64,000 nucleotides of DNA from Chionoecetes opilio (lineage: Eukaryota > Arthropoda > Malacostraca > Decapoda > Majidae), in assembly GCA_016584305.1 (NCBI GenBank), contig JACEEZ010020527.1, positions 1-64,000 of the forward strand, given 5' to 3'. How positions within the stretch are numbered: position 1 is the stretch's first letter; each line of letters begins with the position of its first letter. The position numbers and the translations under genes are program-made. The notes below the pieces were generated by a model. That model searched no databases, had not been told where the DNA came from, and worked only from the letters and a program-made list of their open reading frames with translations. This document shows, piece after piece, positions 33,487-44,300 of the stretch.

Positions 33487-33825
33487 ACTGAGTTTATTTA
33501 ACTCTATAAAGATGTTCCTTGCATCTGGATGGTTAAGTCTTCATTCTACAAAGACAAAAGAGCTAGACAGTCTAGCTATGAGACTATTGCTGAGAAATTG
33601 AAAGCAATGGGGGCCAACTGCAGCATTGACGAAATAAATAAAAAATCTAGACACTACGCTCTCAATATAGACGGGAGTTCAAGTTAGAACATAATTCAAA
33701 GAAGTCAGGGAGTGCAACTAATAATGTATATGTTCCGGTACTATAAAGATCTTATTTTTTTACGTAATGGCGAGACGCAGCGAGATTCAACATCTTCACT
33801 GAATATCACAGATGGAAATGAGATG
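33487..33825 (+). pseudogene. MADF-domain protein gene, exon 1 (block B)
   Basis: Encodes a MADF domain, the DNA-binding helper of PIF/Harbinger elements. Visible blocks: FI then a TAA at 33499, LYKDVPCIWMVKSSFYKDK (the L-W pair of MADF), ARQSSYETIAEKLKAMG, CSIDEINKKSRHYALN, then after a TAG SKKSGSATNNVYVP and FLRNGETQRDSTSSL. The exon ends at ATG|GTAAGA (33826). At least two stops and one shift break it. The partner exon is 36373-36704. The transposase of the same element is on the opposite strand at 35402-37329. Confidence 0.75.
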
Positions 33826-33894
33826 GTAAGAAATTATAGAATTGATAATATACAAGTTGAAAGCATAATGAACAGAATATTAGTGAGCATTATA

Positions 33895-33897
<3 letters not shown>

Positions 33898-33972
<75 letters not shown>

Positions 33973-33980
33973 ATATATAT
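33898..33980. repeat. (TA)n tract, block B
   Basis: Site in which H2 is inserted in block A. Confidence 0.95.
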
Positions 33981-34341
33981 CAGTGCTCGACATTAAATTA
34001 GTCCGCTGAGGGCGAGGCGGACTAAATATATGTCGAATATTGCTTCAACATTATGAGGGACCTAAAATCGAGGCAATGCATTGTGCCACCTACACAAGAG
34101 TGGCGTAGTAGGCGGAGCTTCTGAGCCCGCCAAGGAAACCACAGTCAGTTGTTGTCTTGCCGGTGTAGGGAGAGGTTGTGTTCGGCGATCCGTCCCTCTT
34201 GTGCTCCCTCTCGACTTGCACCGCTGCTCCCTTTGAGCCCCCTGTGTTGTCTTATTTATCCTTCTCTCCTTCCTTATACCTCGTTCCTCTGTCCTCCGAA
34301 CCCTCACAATTTGAATCTAGAAAAAAAACCATTGAATTCAT

Positions 34342-35268
34342 TTAAAGTAATCGTCCAGACCCATTTTTTCTTTGCATAATTATGTTGAATGTTCATTCAA
34401 AATACCTAATCCCCCAAAAACTATTAATTTTCACGCCTTATTTCCCTAGAAACATGACTTTTGTAAAAAGCGCGGGAAAAACAACAGCCACATTCCAGCC
34501 GTGGCGCAAAACTTGCTGGCGACGTCACAAGAGGTAAGCCTCCCAGCCACGCCCGACACAGACACACGGAGACTCAGAGAAAAATACAGTACCCTTAGAA
34601 TCCCGGGTGCTTCTGGTATATTTTTTGTGCGACACGGCACATACTTGCATCCTGCATGGGCACAGCAAGAAAGCTTAGCCCTTCCCGAGAGCTTAGCACC
34701 CATTCACAACCCACACGGCGACGATGTATGTGTGCAGACCTTTTGAGCGACGGGGAGCGGCTGGTAGTAGCCAGCAGGGTACTGCAGTCCTCTCATCTCG
34801 GTGGCCTGCTACTACCCGCCGCTCCCCGCTCCTTCCCGCCGCTGCACACATCTGCACACATATATCGTCGCCCCACAGTTTGCAAATGGGTGCTAAGCTC
34901 TCAGGAAAGGCACAGCACCCACGCTGCACCTACACAGGATGCAAGTACATGCCACATCGCAAAATAAATCTATCAGAAACACCCAAAAATCTTCAAGTAC
35001 TATATATATCTCCTGTGTTTACATACTTCTGAATCTGCGCGCGGGGAGAGCGCTGCCTTTTGCTACGTCACCGAGCCTGGGCACATCGTCTGCAAACCTT
35101 GAGGAGTGTTTTGAGAACTCGGGGAATTTGCAGATTTTGATTGCGGATTATTTAAAAACGGCTGACTGGATGCAAAAAGTGACGACGTATTGTTGATATA
35201 CTCGTTAATGGCTATGATTTGATTGCATTAAATCAGGAATGATGAAATGGTCTGGACGATTACTTTAA
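34342..35268 (+). mobile_element. TTAA foldback MITE, complete and uninterrupted
   Basis: 927 bp from TTAA (34342-34345) to TTAA (35265-35268). Ends AGTAATCGTCCAGACC and its exact complement. The inverted similarity continues from the ends to the centre (around 34780): for example GAGAGCTTAGCACCCATT at 34686 pairs with AATGGGTGCTAAGCTCTC at 34884, so almost the whole element is two inverted arms of about 460 bp. No coding capacity. Confidence 0.93.
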
Positions 35269-35401
35269 GGTGACACATCTCGTTCTGCCAAGGCACTGCA
35301 CCTTCTTCATTAAAGTAGCGCATACACTCGTTGCGTATGTTCTTTGCTGATTTTCTCTGATTTCTTGCAGTGGCAGGTTGCAAATCTAGCATATTGTCTT
35401 G

Positions 35402-36080
35402 TTAGCGCCTGTTCTCAGGATTAATGCATTCATCAGTGTTGTTCTCTGTATCATAATTACTACCACATCGCATGTAATTAGCGTTATCATGCCTCTTCAA
35501 AAGATTGTGAAGTACAATACATGCCAATGTAATATATTCCACTTTGGGAGGTTCGAGTGCAATGGTAGACAGAAGAACCCTAAACCTATTTGCTAGGATC
35601 CCAAAAGCATTATCCACTGTTCTCCTAGCTCTAGATAGTCTACATAAAAACACTCGATGGTTACTCTCCTGGTCTCGAAACCTGAAAGGTTTCATAATAA
35701 AATTCCCTAAAAGGGAAAGCATCATCTGCTACAACTGTGAAGGGCATTCGGCTACCTGTGCTACTTGCCGGAAGGGGCTGATCATTAGGTAGGCCACGAT
35801 CTCCTTTCTCTAGTAATGTGCACAAGTTACTAGCATCCATACTCCACAATCTGAAACCCTACCATTAATCCAAACATCTGCATACAAAAACCTACAATTA
35901 GCATCAGCAACTGCCATCAACACTATGCTATAAGTGCCTTTATAGTTAAAATAATAGGAACCACTGTTAGCAGGAGGGCGAATACGTATATGTTTTCCAT
36001 CAATGGCACAGTTCGAAAAGTTCCATCGAACTTCAGACTCTACAGCTACCCTTTTCCATTGTTCAGGGCAATCGAGGAGT
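35402..36080 (-). pseudogene. PIF/Harbinger transposase exon 2, DDE core (block B)
   Basis: Acceptor ctcttttcag before 36080. In order: RLLDCPEQWKRVAVESEVRW, NFSNCAIDGKHIRIRPP (first Asp), GTYSIVLMAVADANCRF, DVWINGRVSDCGVW (second Asp), then after a shift near 35850 DASNLCTLLEKG, VADDAFPFREFY, and after another shift RLSRARRTVDNAFGILANRF, where the third catalytic position normally occupied by Glu (ENAFG) is Asp. The final LHNLLKRHD closes the DDE_Tnp_4 domain, and the frame ends at 35402. The exon lies inside the intron of the MADF gene, on the opposite strand. Frameshifts make it non-functional. Confidence 0.85.
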
Positions 36081-36255
36081 CTGAAAAGAGAGAGAAAAAA
36101 TGATATCCGAAATATATAATTATATTATCGTAATTTTGTAGCTTTCGATCTGTGACTCTCCCACGGGGGCAGAGGCATGAGGGTAGGGGGTTGAACATTT
36201 TGTTGTTAAATAAGAGCACCTTTTTTTAAATATTGAACCTAATCCATGGAAAAAT

Positions 36256-36268
36256 TATATATATACAT

Positions 36269-36335
<67 letters not shown>

Positions 36336-36362
36336 ATATATATATAATATATATATAATATA
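36256..36362. repeat. (TA)n tract, block B intron
   Basis: Interrupted TA repeats in the shared intronic region; length and interruptions differ from block A. Confidence 0.95.
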
Positions 36363-36372
36363 TTTTTTACAG

Positions 36373-36704
36373 GTTGATTTGGACATCACGCAACCCTCCT
36401 CTCCAGATGTAGTTATTCAGTCAGGTCCAGCTCGTCAGTCTACTCCAAGTCTTGGTTCCAAGGAGTGCCAAATGGTAAACGAAAACTGACTCATTCTGAC
36501 GGATTGATGGAGTTAGCGTTGAATGAGCTACAAGGTACCAGTATCAGTTGCCCTATGCAAAATCCTCCCCAACCAGAGGATCAGTTTGATGAACTTGACA
36601 AAATGATCACAAAAGAGCTACGTTTACTGGGGGAAACACAGCAGTGTGTTGCAATAAAGCTTATGAATGATGTTCTTTGTAATGCAAAGTTGGGTAATTT
36701 ATAG
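36373..36704 (+). pseudogene. MADF-domain gene, last exon (block B)
   Basis: Preceded by ttttttacag. Same content as 26367-26698, including the +1 shift near 36450, and ends KLGNL then TAG at 36702. It lies in the intron of the transposase gene, on the opposite strand. Confidence 0.7.
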
Positions 36705-36894
36705 CCTAGTGCAAACATAGCTTGTGGCCAGGCCAACAGGTAAGCTACAGATAATTTATGAACATGATCAAGCTTAGATAGAAATATAGTAATTAGGAAT
36801 TGACTATTGCAATATTTGTTCTATTACAATTAATGTTATGTGTATTTTTTTTTTCCTAAAGATGTATTTCTCAAAGATGTTTGAATTTACTTAC

Positions 36895-37329
36895 CCAAAA
36901 ATATTCATCCTTTAGACATTCATAGATGGATTTGCGTCTCTCGTATGATGTAGGACAGGCTTTGTTTGGAGATTCTACTCGTGGATTGCAGACGAGTGTA
37001 GAAATAACCTGTTGCTAAAAAACACAGTCACTTCCAGCCTTGCTCCAGGTAATATGGCATCCCGCAGCATTGTGTCATTTTTCTTTATTTTGGAAGAAAT
37101 CTTATGTAGCTAATATTAGGTGAAAGATGCCTGGCGAGATTCTTATATAGTTTAGAAAATAATTTGGTTCGTCTAACCTCAGTTCATTAAATATGCCACT
37201 ATAACTACTTTTTTTCTCTTCTGCCTGACCACTTCTTTTCTTTTTTCCTGTTTTCTGAGCTGCGCAGACAGTAATTAATCCTAGCAGGCCACTTCGTCTC
37301 CTTTTTAAGCAACTGGGAGCAGGAGCCAT
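36895..37329 (-). pseudogene. PIF/Harbinger transposase exon 1 (block B)
   Basis: ATG at 37327-37329 opens 75 codons: CLKRRRSGLLGLITVCAAQK, basic stretch KTGKKKRSGQAEEKK, FNELRLDEPNYFLNYIRISP and GIFHLILAT, the N-terminal helical region of HARBI1-like transposases. After a TAA the same content resumes in other frames with LATG and SKQSLSYIIRET motifs (about 36990-36930). It ends at donor GTAAGT (36894-36889). Homologous spacing of exon 1, intron and exon 2 is preserved in block A. Confidence 0.78.
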
Positions 37330-37552
37330 CTTTCACTTTGGAGTCAGATAATTTGAAGTGCACTCACTGGACTGAAACTGAACGCTGAACAAAAACCTTG
37401 GTGTGGATACAACTCAGGTGTGGGGATACAACTCTGGCAACGTCATTGCTCGTCGGCAAGCACCGTCGGTGATGAGTGGTAGTGTGTACGGGGCAGCCAC
37501 CTTTACAGTGGATCGCCGCGAGGGGAAGTAGAGTTGCCGGAGTCGTGTTACC

Positions 37553-37989
37553 AGCAATCTGTTTATGAGGTGCAGTCCGCCTTTGTTTACTAACAAAAGA
37601 AAACGCGAACTGCGCATGCGCGGAGGCAAATATTTTTTACTAAATTGATTCAAAGGGCCTAACATAACATGACTTGCTGATCGACAAAGGCATGCCCAGG
37701 CGTCCTACGACAACAAATCTGTCTATTTATCAACAAAAAAGGGGGGGGAGGGCGAACTGCGCATGCCCGGAGGCGAATGTTTACAAACAAAGACTTGTTA
37801 TCAGCAAAATCATTCGCAGGCGTCCTCCGACAATATGGCTGGAGATTTACAGGAAGGATTAGCCAAATATAGGGATGAAATAGGCCCTTTACATCAATTT
37901 ACTGAAAAATATTCGCCTCCGCGCAAGCGCAGTTCGCGTTCTCTTTTGTCAGTAAACAAAGGTGGTCTGTACCTCATAAACAGACTGCT
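37553..37989. repeat. Inverted repeat with ~100-bp arms (block B)
   Basis: Same structure as 27543-27979. Arms contain TTTGTTTACTAACAAAAG and GCGCATGCGCGGAGGC and their complements. Confidence 0.75.
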
Positions 37990-38295
37990 GTTCACGCGAC
38001 ACCGGGACTAAGCTATCATGAATGTCCTTGCCATACTGAATAAAATATAGTTACCGTGTAGGCTGCTATGACTCCCTCAGCAACATAATCATGCATCACG
38101 ACAACTGGGTAGGGAGCACGGTGAGTTACATCCTTGAGTTGTCCATCTCGTACCGTACAACTTTTTTGTGCCTTTTAACAACTTCCAGCAGCTTCCATCT
38201 TGTGTGCGTTTGGGTCATGAGCAACGCCATTTTCTTGCAACCACTTGATGATATCTGCTTTGCAGGACTGACTTATTGGTGCCTTGTTTATCAAT
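37990..38295 (-). pseudogene. Downstream remnant of the Tc1-like gene
   Basis: On the minus strand, out-of-frame pieces such as DIIKWLQENGVAHDPNAHKM (about 38265-38200) continue the Tc1-like transposase after its second Asp. Beyond about 38170 no similarity is visible, and no LNPIEL motif was found, so the catalytic Glu region is missing in this copy. Confidence 0.55.
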
Positions 38296-39076
38296 TTAGA
38301 TTGGTAAGGAGTTCATTACTATCAATGATTCTGGTGGAATATTTGGGAGCAGCTGTTTACAAAACCACTCTTTGAATGTTTCGTGTTTCATGGAGGCATG
38401 ATAATCTCCTTTATTACCTTTCTTGGACTTAAACATTATGAGAGTCCCTGGCATAAAGCCGTTTTCCTCCACCAGCGTGAAACTATAATATATCTTTCTC
38501 TTTCCCACCCTTGAAATGTGGTCCGGCGGCATCGTCTTGAGTTGTCTAGCATCGGTCAATATGTGCATTTTGATTGATTCACGTTTCATCAAGGTATATT
38601 TCAGGTCTTGGATGGTCACTTCTTCTGGTCTTCATAAATTCTCGTAGGTATTTATTCCTCTCGGCAACCATGTCATTTATTTCCATTAATATGGCTCTGC
38701 TACTCTTGTGTTTCTTGTACCTAAAGCCAATATTTTGCAGAAGCTTCCACAGAGTTGTTCTTCCTTCTTTGTAATTAAAAGGGGGCTGTTTTATCCTGTC
38801 AAGGACTGAATCCAGGGTTGGTAACTCAACTTGTTCATAATAAGCAAGTAGTTCTCTTCTCAGAGCTTCTTTGTCGAAGTTGTCAATGCTGTTTAAGACA
38901 TGACATGGTTTATTCTGTCTGAATGGTGACTTGATTACTCCAGATCCACTCTTCTTTCCCTGGCTTACAATTCTTCTGACAGTACGGTGACATGCTTGAA
39001 CGACTTCTGCTGTCTTTATCTCTGCTTCGCGGATGTTGCTGAAGTTTCCTCTTGTTTTGAAATATTGAAAAAACAT
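38296..39076 (-). pseudogene. Tc1/mariner-like transposase (block B)
   Basis: Best-preserved copy in the window. 39076-38579: helix-turn-helix part (QYFKTRGNFSNIREAEIK, VVQACHRTVRRIVSQGKKSG), then LPTLDSVLDRIKQPPFNYKE, GRTTLWKLLQNIGFRYKKHK and HPRPEIYLDET, where the Asp is the first catalytic residue. The next codon is a TGA (38579-38581) in place of the expected Trp. 38619-38296 holds HISRVGKRKIYYSFTLVEEN, LIMFKSKKGNKGDYHASMKH and KEWFCKQLLPNIPPESLIVM. The following second-Asp motif, intact as MDNAPYHS in the 10206 copy, is disrupted here. Non-functional. Confidence 0.85.
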
Positions 39077-39956
39077 TCAGTAACACATTTTTGTCCCGGC
39101 TATGCAGTGTAGCGTGTCTGGTTGACGTGAGAGCATTGTGTACATTCTCCATCGTCAACGTCACGTGGTCATCTGGAGTGACAGCAAGTAATAGGCTGCT
39201 ACCAGAATTGGCTCGGACGTGATACTCGCGGCCACAGTGGGTGGTGCTGGCCCACACGACATATTGTACTCTTAGGGCCATGTCACGCGGACACTTTTTC
39301 CGGCATCTTTTGGTATTTTGCTACCATTTGATGCCTGATACCGGCATCTTTTGGTAGCAAACGCGGAGTCGCGCATGTTCGTTCTCTTGCCACCAGTACT
39401 GGCATCTTTGTTTACATCTCGGAGCAGCCGACGCCACGCAAGACTTGTACGAACTACACATTTCAGTGAAATAAAGAGAAATGGCCAATCTTGGTGGTCA
39501 AGAGATGTTGTAGAATCTCTATGTGATATTTTTAGGGAAAATAACTGCTGTAGCTATATAGGGAATATAGCTGTATACTTCTGTATAGTAATAGTAATAT
39601 GGTGTAGATGAGAGAATAATAAAGTGTTTGGTAGAGTAGGGTAGGCAAAATAAATAGGTTTTTACTATATATATACAAGACACATGTATGATATGATACA
39701 TGCGTGTTATTTATAAAAAAAAGTACGTATGATTTAGATATATAGTTAAGTTTTGAGTTGTTGATGAGAAGTTATGACGGAAAATGTTGATAAAAAACAG
39801 AAATTTAATAGGCTGCGTGTGGTTTTACTATAGAAACGGATAATGATATTATCCCCATTTCGTCCATTTTATGCTCCTGGTGATGAATCCTAAAACCCTA
39901 TTAGTTCGATTTCTAGCCTCAATACATTGTTTCCTAGGACGGAGGTCTGAGCTTAC

Positions 39957-40010
39957 CCGCACACCCAAATCCGTCTCGACTTCTGATCTTTGATCATCTT
40001 CATCATCTTC
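39957..40010 (-). CDS. 54-nt acidic exon of the DUF7869-like gene (block B)
   Basis: Acceptor gttacag and donor GTAAGC enclose 18 codons, the same as in block A. Conservation here reflects the duplication and is not independent support. Confidence 0.6.
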
Positions 40011-40187
40011 CTGTAACAATAAAAAACAAACTAAAAGTATCGAGGCAAAACCTCTTAAATGTGATTATCATCATTATTATCAAGCAGTTAAAGCTATCCA
40101 AAATCATAATTGGAGGATATACCTGTATCAATATAATTTCTTATTTTAATTTGTTTTGATTATTTGAAAATAATATTAGTAACTCAC

Positions 40188-40500
40188 CCTGATAATCATA
40201 TGCCAACAAATCGTTGTCTACATCCGATTCCATGTCATTCTCATTGCTTGGTGAAGGTGCCAAACTTGTTGGTGTCCGTCTCTCTTGGTGTGAAAGTAGA
40301 TCTTTGATGTAGGGGTATTTCATTGTATCAATGAAAGCCAACAAACATTTAAGGCTTACCACCTTTGCATCCTTCAAGGGAATACGGGCATCATACTTTT
40401 GTGGGAGTGTCGTGTCACTGAGGTTGAACAAATTCTGGGAGAAACTTCTTTTACCTGGCATTAACCTGACTGGAATGAGTGGTGCATCACTGTAGGCCAT
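40188..40500 (-). CDS. DUF7869-like gene, C-terminal exon (block B)
   Basis: Same as 30177-30489 with one or two substitutions, open to a GTGAGT donor. The gene it belongs to is broken upstream by two large insertions (41359-44704, 45662-51500). Confidence 0.5.
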
Positions 40501-40888
40501 CCAAATAAAGGGCCATCAAGCAAGAATAATTTTAATACACTCTACCCGTTGCATCCACTGGTTGCGTTGTTCCATCGGTTGCGTTGTCTGTCCTTATTCC
40601 ATCATATTTCTTCCCAGACCATTACAGGTGAGTTTTCAACATAACCGAGAGTGACATACATACACTGTGAATGCACACGTGTCATATTAATGTAAAATTA
40701 GGTGCAGGAGGCTTTATATTGTTGTGATAAATGGTGACGAGGGCGAGCGGCGGTGGTGGAGCTGGTCAGCCATATTGCCTAGTGGCGACTGGCGGGACGT
40801 TCAAATGTGCTCACAAGCATCACTCAGGCCCATTTTTTCTACACTAAAGCCTCAGACAAGTGGCGAACACTAACAAAGCTATTATTTT

Positions 40889-41357
40889 AATGGCAGAAAT
40901 GATAAATTAGGCTGGTAAAAGGAATTAGATATGTGTAAAACAGTCAAAATACTGATGCCGCCTTGGACTCGCTTGTGTTGGTACGTCTGCACAGAACTCC
41001 ACTGGCCGGGCATTTGAAAACAATTCTTGACTATCCCACCCGTCAAGTTACGACTGTCGGAAATATCCACCAGCCGGGACTTGACGAGCATTCTTGCATA
41101 TAGCCCAATGTACCCTTCCTTGTATGACTGGCTGATGACAAACATCCTGGCTTCTATGAAGGAAGCAGACTCATTGTTGGATCTACGATTCACAACACAT
41201 TGCTTTAACACGCCTATGTCAAAGCAGTCTTGCTGGCGCATCCTCACAACTGGATACTGGGAAGAAGTTGCACTCTGAATAATATTGCAGTAGGATTCAA
41301 AGTCGTAGATGTTACTTTCACGGATAAATTTCCTTTCAATATTGCCAAAAGCACTCG
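40889..41357 (-). pseudogene. DUF7869-like gene, catalytic-Glu segment (block B)
   Basis: SAFGNIERKFIRESNIYDFE at the start continues GHSFLPC at 44705-44730 on the other side of the LINE. In block B the preceding parts of the gene exist (44705-45658 and 51504-51765), so order and orientation of the whole gene can be read: N-terminus at about 51.8 kb, C-terminus at about 40 kb. The putative third acidic residue is the Glu of GNIE. Confidence 0.55.
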
Positions 41358-41358
41358 C

Positions 41359-44300
41359 TTTTTTTTTTTTTTTTTTTTTTTTTACATCACAAAGGACTGG
41401 CCAAGGGCGCAGCAAAAATGGGTAACACAAAGCCCGCTTAGTTGCCAGGCCCTATAAAGAAGACAGTAAGAGAATAAATTAAAAAAGAGGGGTGAGCCAA
41501 TTTAGTTCGGGAGGTGTCTTGTTACTCTTCTTTTGAAAAGATTTAAGTCATAGGAAAGTGAAAAAATAGAAACAGGAAGAGAGTTCCAAAGTTTACCAGT
41601 GAAAGGGATGAAAGAGTAGAGATACTGATTAACTCTTGCATTAGGAATATGGACAGAATAGGGATGAGAATGAGTAGAAAGTCTTGTGCAGCGAGGACGC
41701 GGGAGGGGGGGAGGCATGCAGTTAGCAGGTTCAGAAGAGCAGTGAGCAGGAAAATAACGGTAGAAGAGAGCAAGAGAAGCAACACTGCGGCGGTGATTTA
41801 AAGATTGAAGACAGTCAGTCAGAGGAGAGGAGTTGATGAGACGAAAAGCTACTGATTCGACCCTGTTTAGGAGAGCTGTATGAGTGGATCCTCCCCAAAC
41901 ATGTGAGACACTCCATACATGGTCGGATAAGGCCCCTGTAGAGAGCAAGCAATTGGGAGGGAGGAAAAAAAGGACGCAGACGCCACAGGACACCTAACTT
42001 CTAAGAAGCCGTTTTAGCAAGAGATGAGATGTGAGATTTCCAATTCAGATTTTTAGTAAAGGATAGTCCTACAATGTTCATTGTAGAAGAAGGCGACAGT
42101 TGAGTGTCATTGAAGAAGAGGGGATAGTTATCTGGTAGGTTTTGTCGAGTAGATAGGTGAAGAAATTGGGTTTTTGAGGCATTGAACAAAACAAGGTTTG
42201 CTTTGCCCCAATCAGAAATTATAGAAAGATCAGAAGTTAGGGGCTCGATGGCATCTCTCCGTGAATCACTTAGTTCCTGTTGAGTTGGACGTCTAATAAA
42301 CGACGTTGAAAAATGCAGGGTAGAATTATCAGCGTAGGAGTGGATAGGGCTTTGAGTTAGACTTAGAAGATCATTAATGAATAATAGAAAGAGAGTGGGT
42401 GATAGGACAGAACCCTGGGGAACACCACTATTGATAGATTTAGGAGAAGAACAATGTCCGTCTACAGTAGCTGCAATATAACGGTTTGAAAGGAAATTTA
42501 AGATGAAGGTACAGAGAGAAGGATAGAAACCGCATGAGGGTAGTTTGGAAATTAAAGATTTGTGCCAGACTCTATCAAAAGCTTTTGATATGTCAAGGGC
42601 AACAGCAAAAGTTTCACCGAAACCCCTAAAGGAGGATGACCAAGATTCAGTTAGGAAAGCTAGAAGGTCGCCCGTAGATCGCCCTTTACGGAAGCCGTAC
42701 TGACGATCAGATAGAAGATTATGAGCAGATAGATGCTTAAGAATCTTCTTGTTAAGTATAGATTCAAAATCTTTAGAAAGGCAGGAAGTCAAAGCTATAG
42801 GACGGTAGTTTGAAGGATTAGAACGGTCACCCTTCTTAGGAACAGGTTGGATGTGAGCAAACTTCCAGCAAGAAGGAAAGGTGGAAGTAGATAGACAAAG
42901 ACGGAAAAAATTGACCAGGCAGGGTGCAAACACAGAAGCACAGTTTTTGAGAACAATAGGAGGGACTCCGTCAGGACCGTAAGCCTTCCGAGGATCTAGG
43001 CCAGAAAGGGCAAAGAAAACATCATTACGAAGGATCATAATGACAGGCATAATATAGTCAGAGGGTAGATGAGAAGGAGGGGAGGGGAGGGGAGGAGCTT
43101 CATCAACCAGAGTGGAATTTTTAGCAAAGGTTTGAGCGAAGAGTTCAGCTTTAGAAGTAGATGAGACAGCTGTGGAGCCATCTGGGTGAAGCATAGGAGG
43201 GAAAGATGAAGAAGAAAAATTGTTAGAGATGTTATTTGCTAGATGCCAGAAGTCACGAGAGGAATTAGATTCAGAAAGATTTTGACATTTTCTATGAATG
43301 AAAGAGTTTTTGGTAAGTTGAAGCAAAGATTTGGCATGATTACGGGCAGAAATATAAAGGGCATGAGTTTCAGGAGATGGATGCTTACGGTACTGTTTGT
43401 GAGCCACCTATCTATCTCGGACAGCATGAGAACAAGCAGAGTTAAACCAAGGTTGACGGGATTTAGGATTAGAGAAAGTGTGTGGAATGTACGCCTCCAT
43501 ACCAGAGACTATGACATCAGTTATGCGCTCTGCACAAAGAGACGGGTACTTGACATGGAATCAGTAATCATTCCATGGAAAATCAGAGTAGTACTGCCTT
43601 AGGTCTTCCCACTTATCTGAGTTGAAGTGCCAGAAGCACCTCCGCTTAGGTGGGTCCCGAGGCGGCACCGGAGCGATAGGACAGGTTACGGAAATAAGAT
43701 TGTGATCGGAGGAACCCAACGGAGAGAATAGTTTCACAGAGTAAGCAGAAGGGTTAGTAGTTATGAAAAGATCAAGAATGTTGGGCGTGTCTCCAAGGCG
43801 GTCAGGAATACGGGTAGCATGCTGCACCAGCTACTCTAGGTCTTGGAGGATAGAAAAGTTGTAGGCTTGTTCACCAGGTTGCTCAGTGAAAGAAGATGAT
43901 AGCCAAAGCTGGTGGTGAACATTGAAGTCCCCATGAATGGAAATTTCTGCTGAAGGAAATTGAGATGAGATGTGCTCCACTTTTGATGTTAAATAGTCGA
44001 AGAATTTTACATAGTCAGAGGAGTTAGGTGAGAGAAACACAGCACAGATAAATTTAGTAAGAAAGTGACATTGAAGTCGAAGCCAGATTGTAGAAAATTC
44101 GGAAGATTCAAGGCCGTGGGCAAGAGAGCAAGTGATGTCATTGCGCACATATACGCAACAGCCAGCTTTGGATTGAAAATGAGAATAGAGACAGTAAGAG
44201 GAGACAGAAAAAGGTCTGCTGTCAGTGCTCACAGACAACTGGGTTTCGGTGAGGAAAAGAAGATGAGGTTTAGAGGAGGAGAGATGATGTTCAACAGAGA

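Larger units (their letters stand above)
33709..41697. repeat. Duplicated block B (direct repeat of block A)
   Basis: About 7.99 kb matching block A after removal of the two block-A-only insertions. It keeps the empty sites for H2 (33890) and for the nested Harbinger (34780). It is generally less damaged than block A in the first kilobases. Confidence 0.95.

Noticed and set aside
33890..33985. A promoter or origin in the TA-rich tract
   Set aside because: Pure TA microsatellite without further signals; several equivalent tracts occur in the window.
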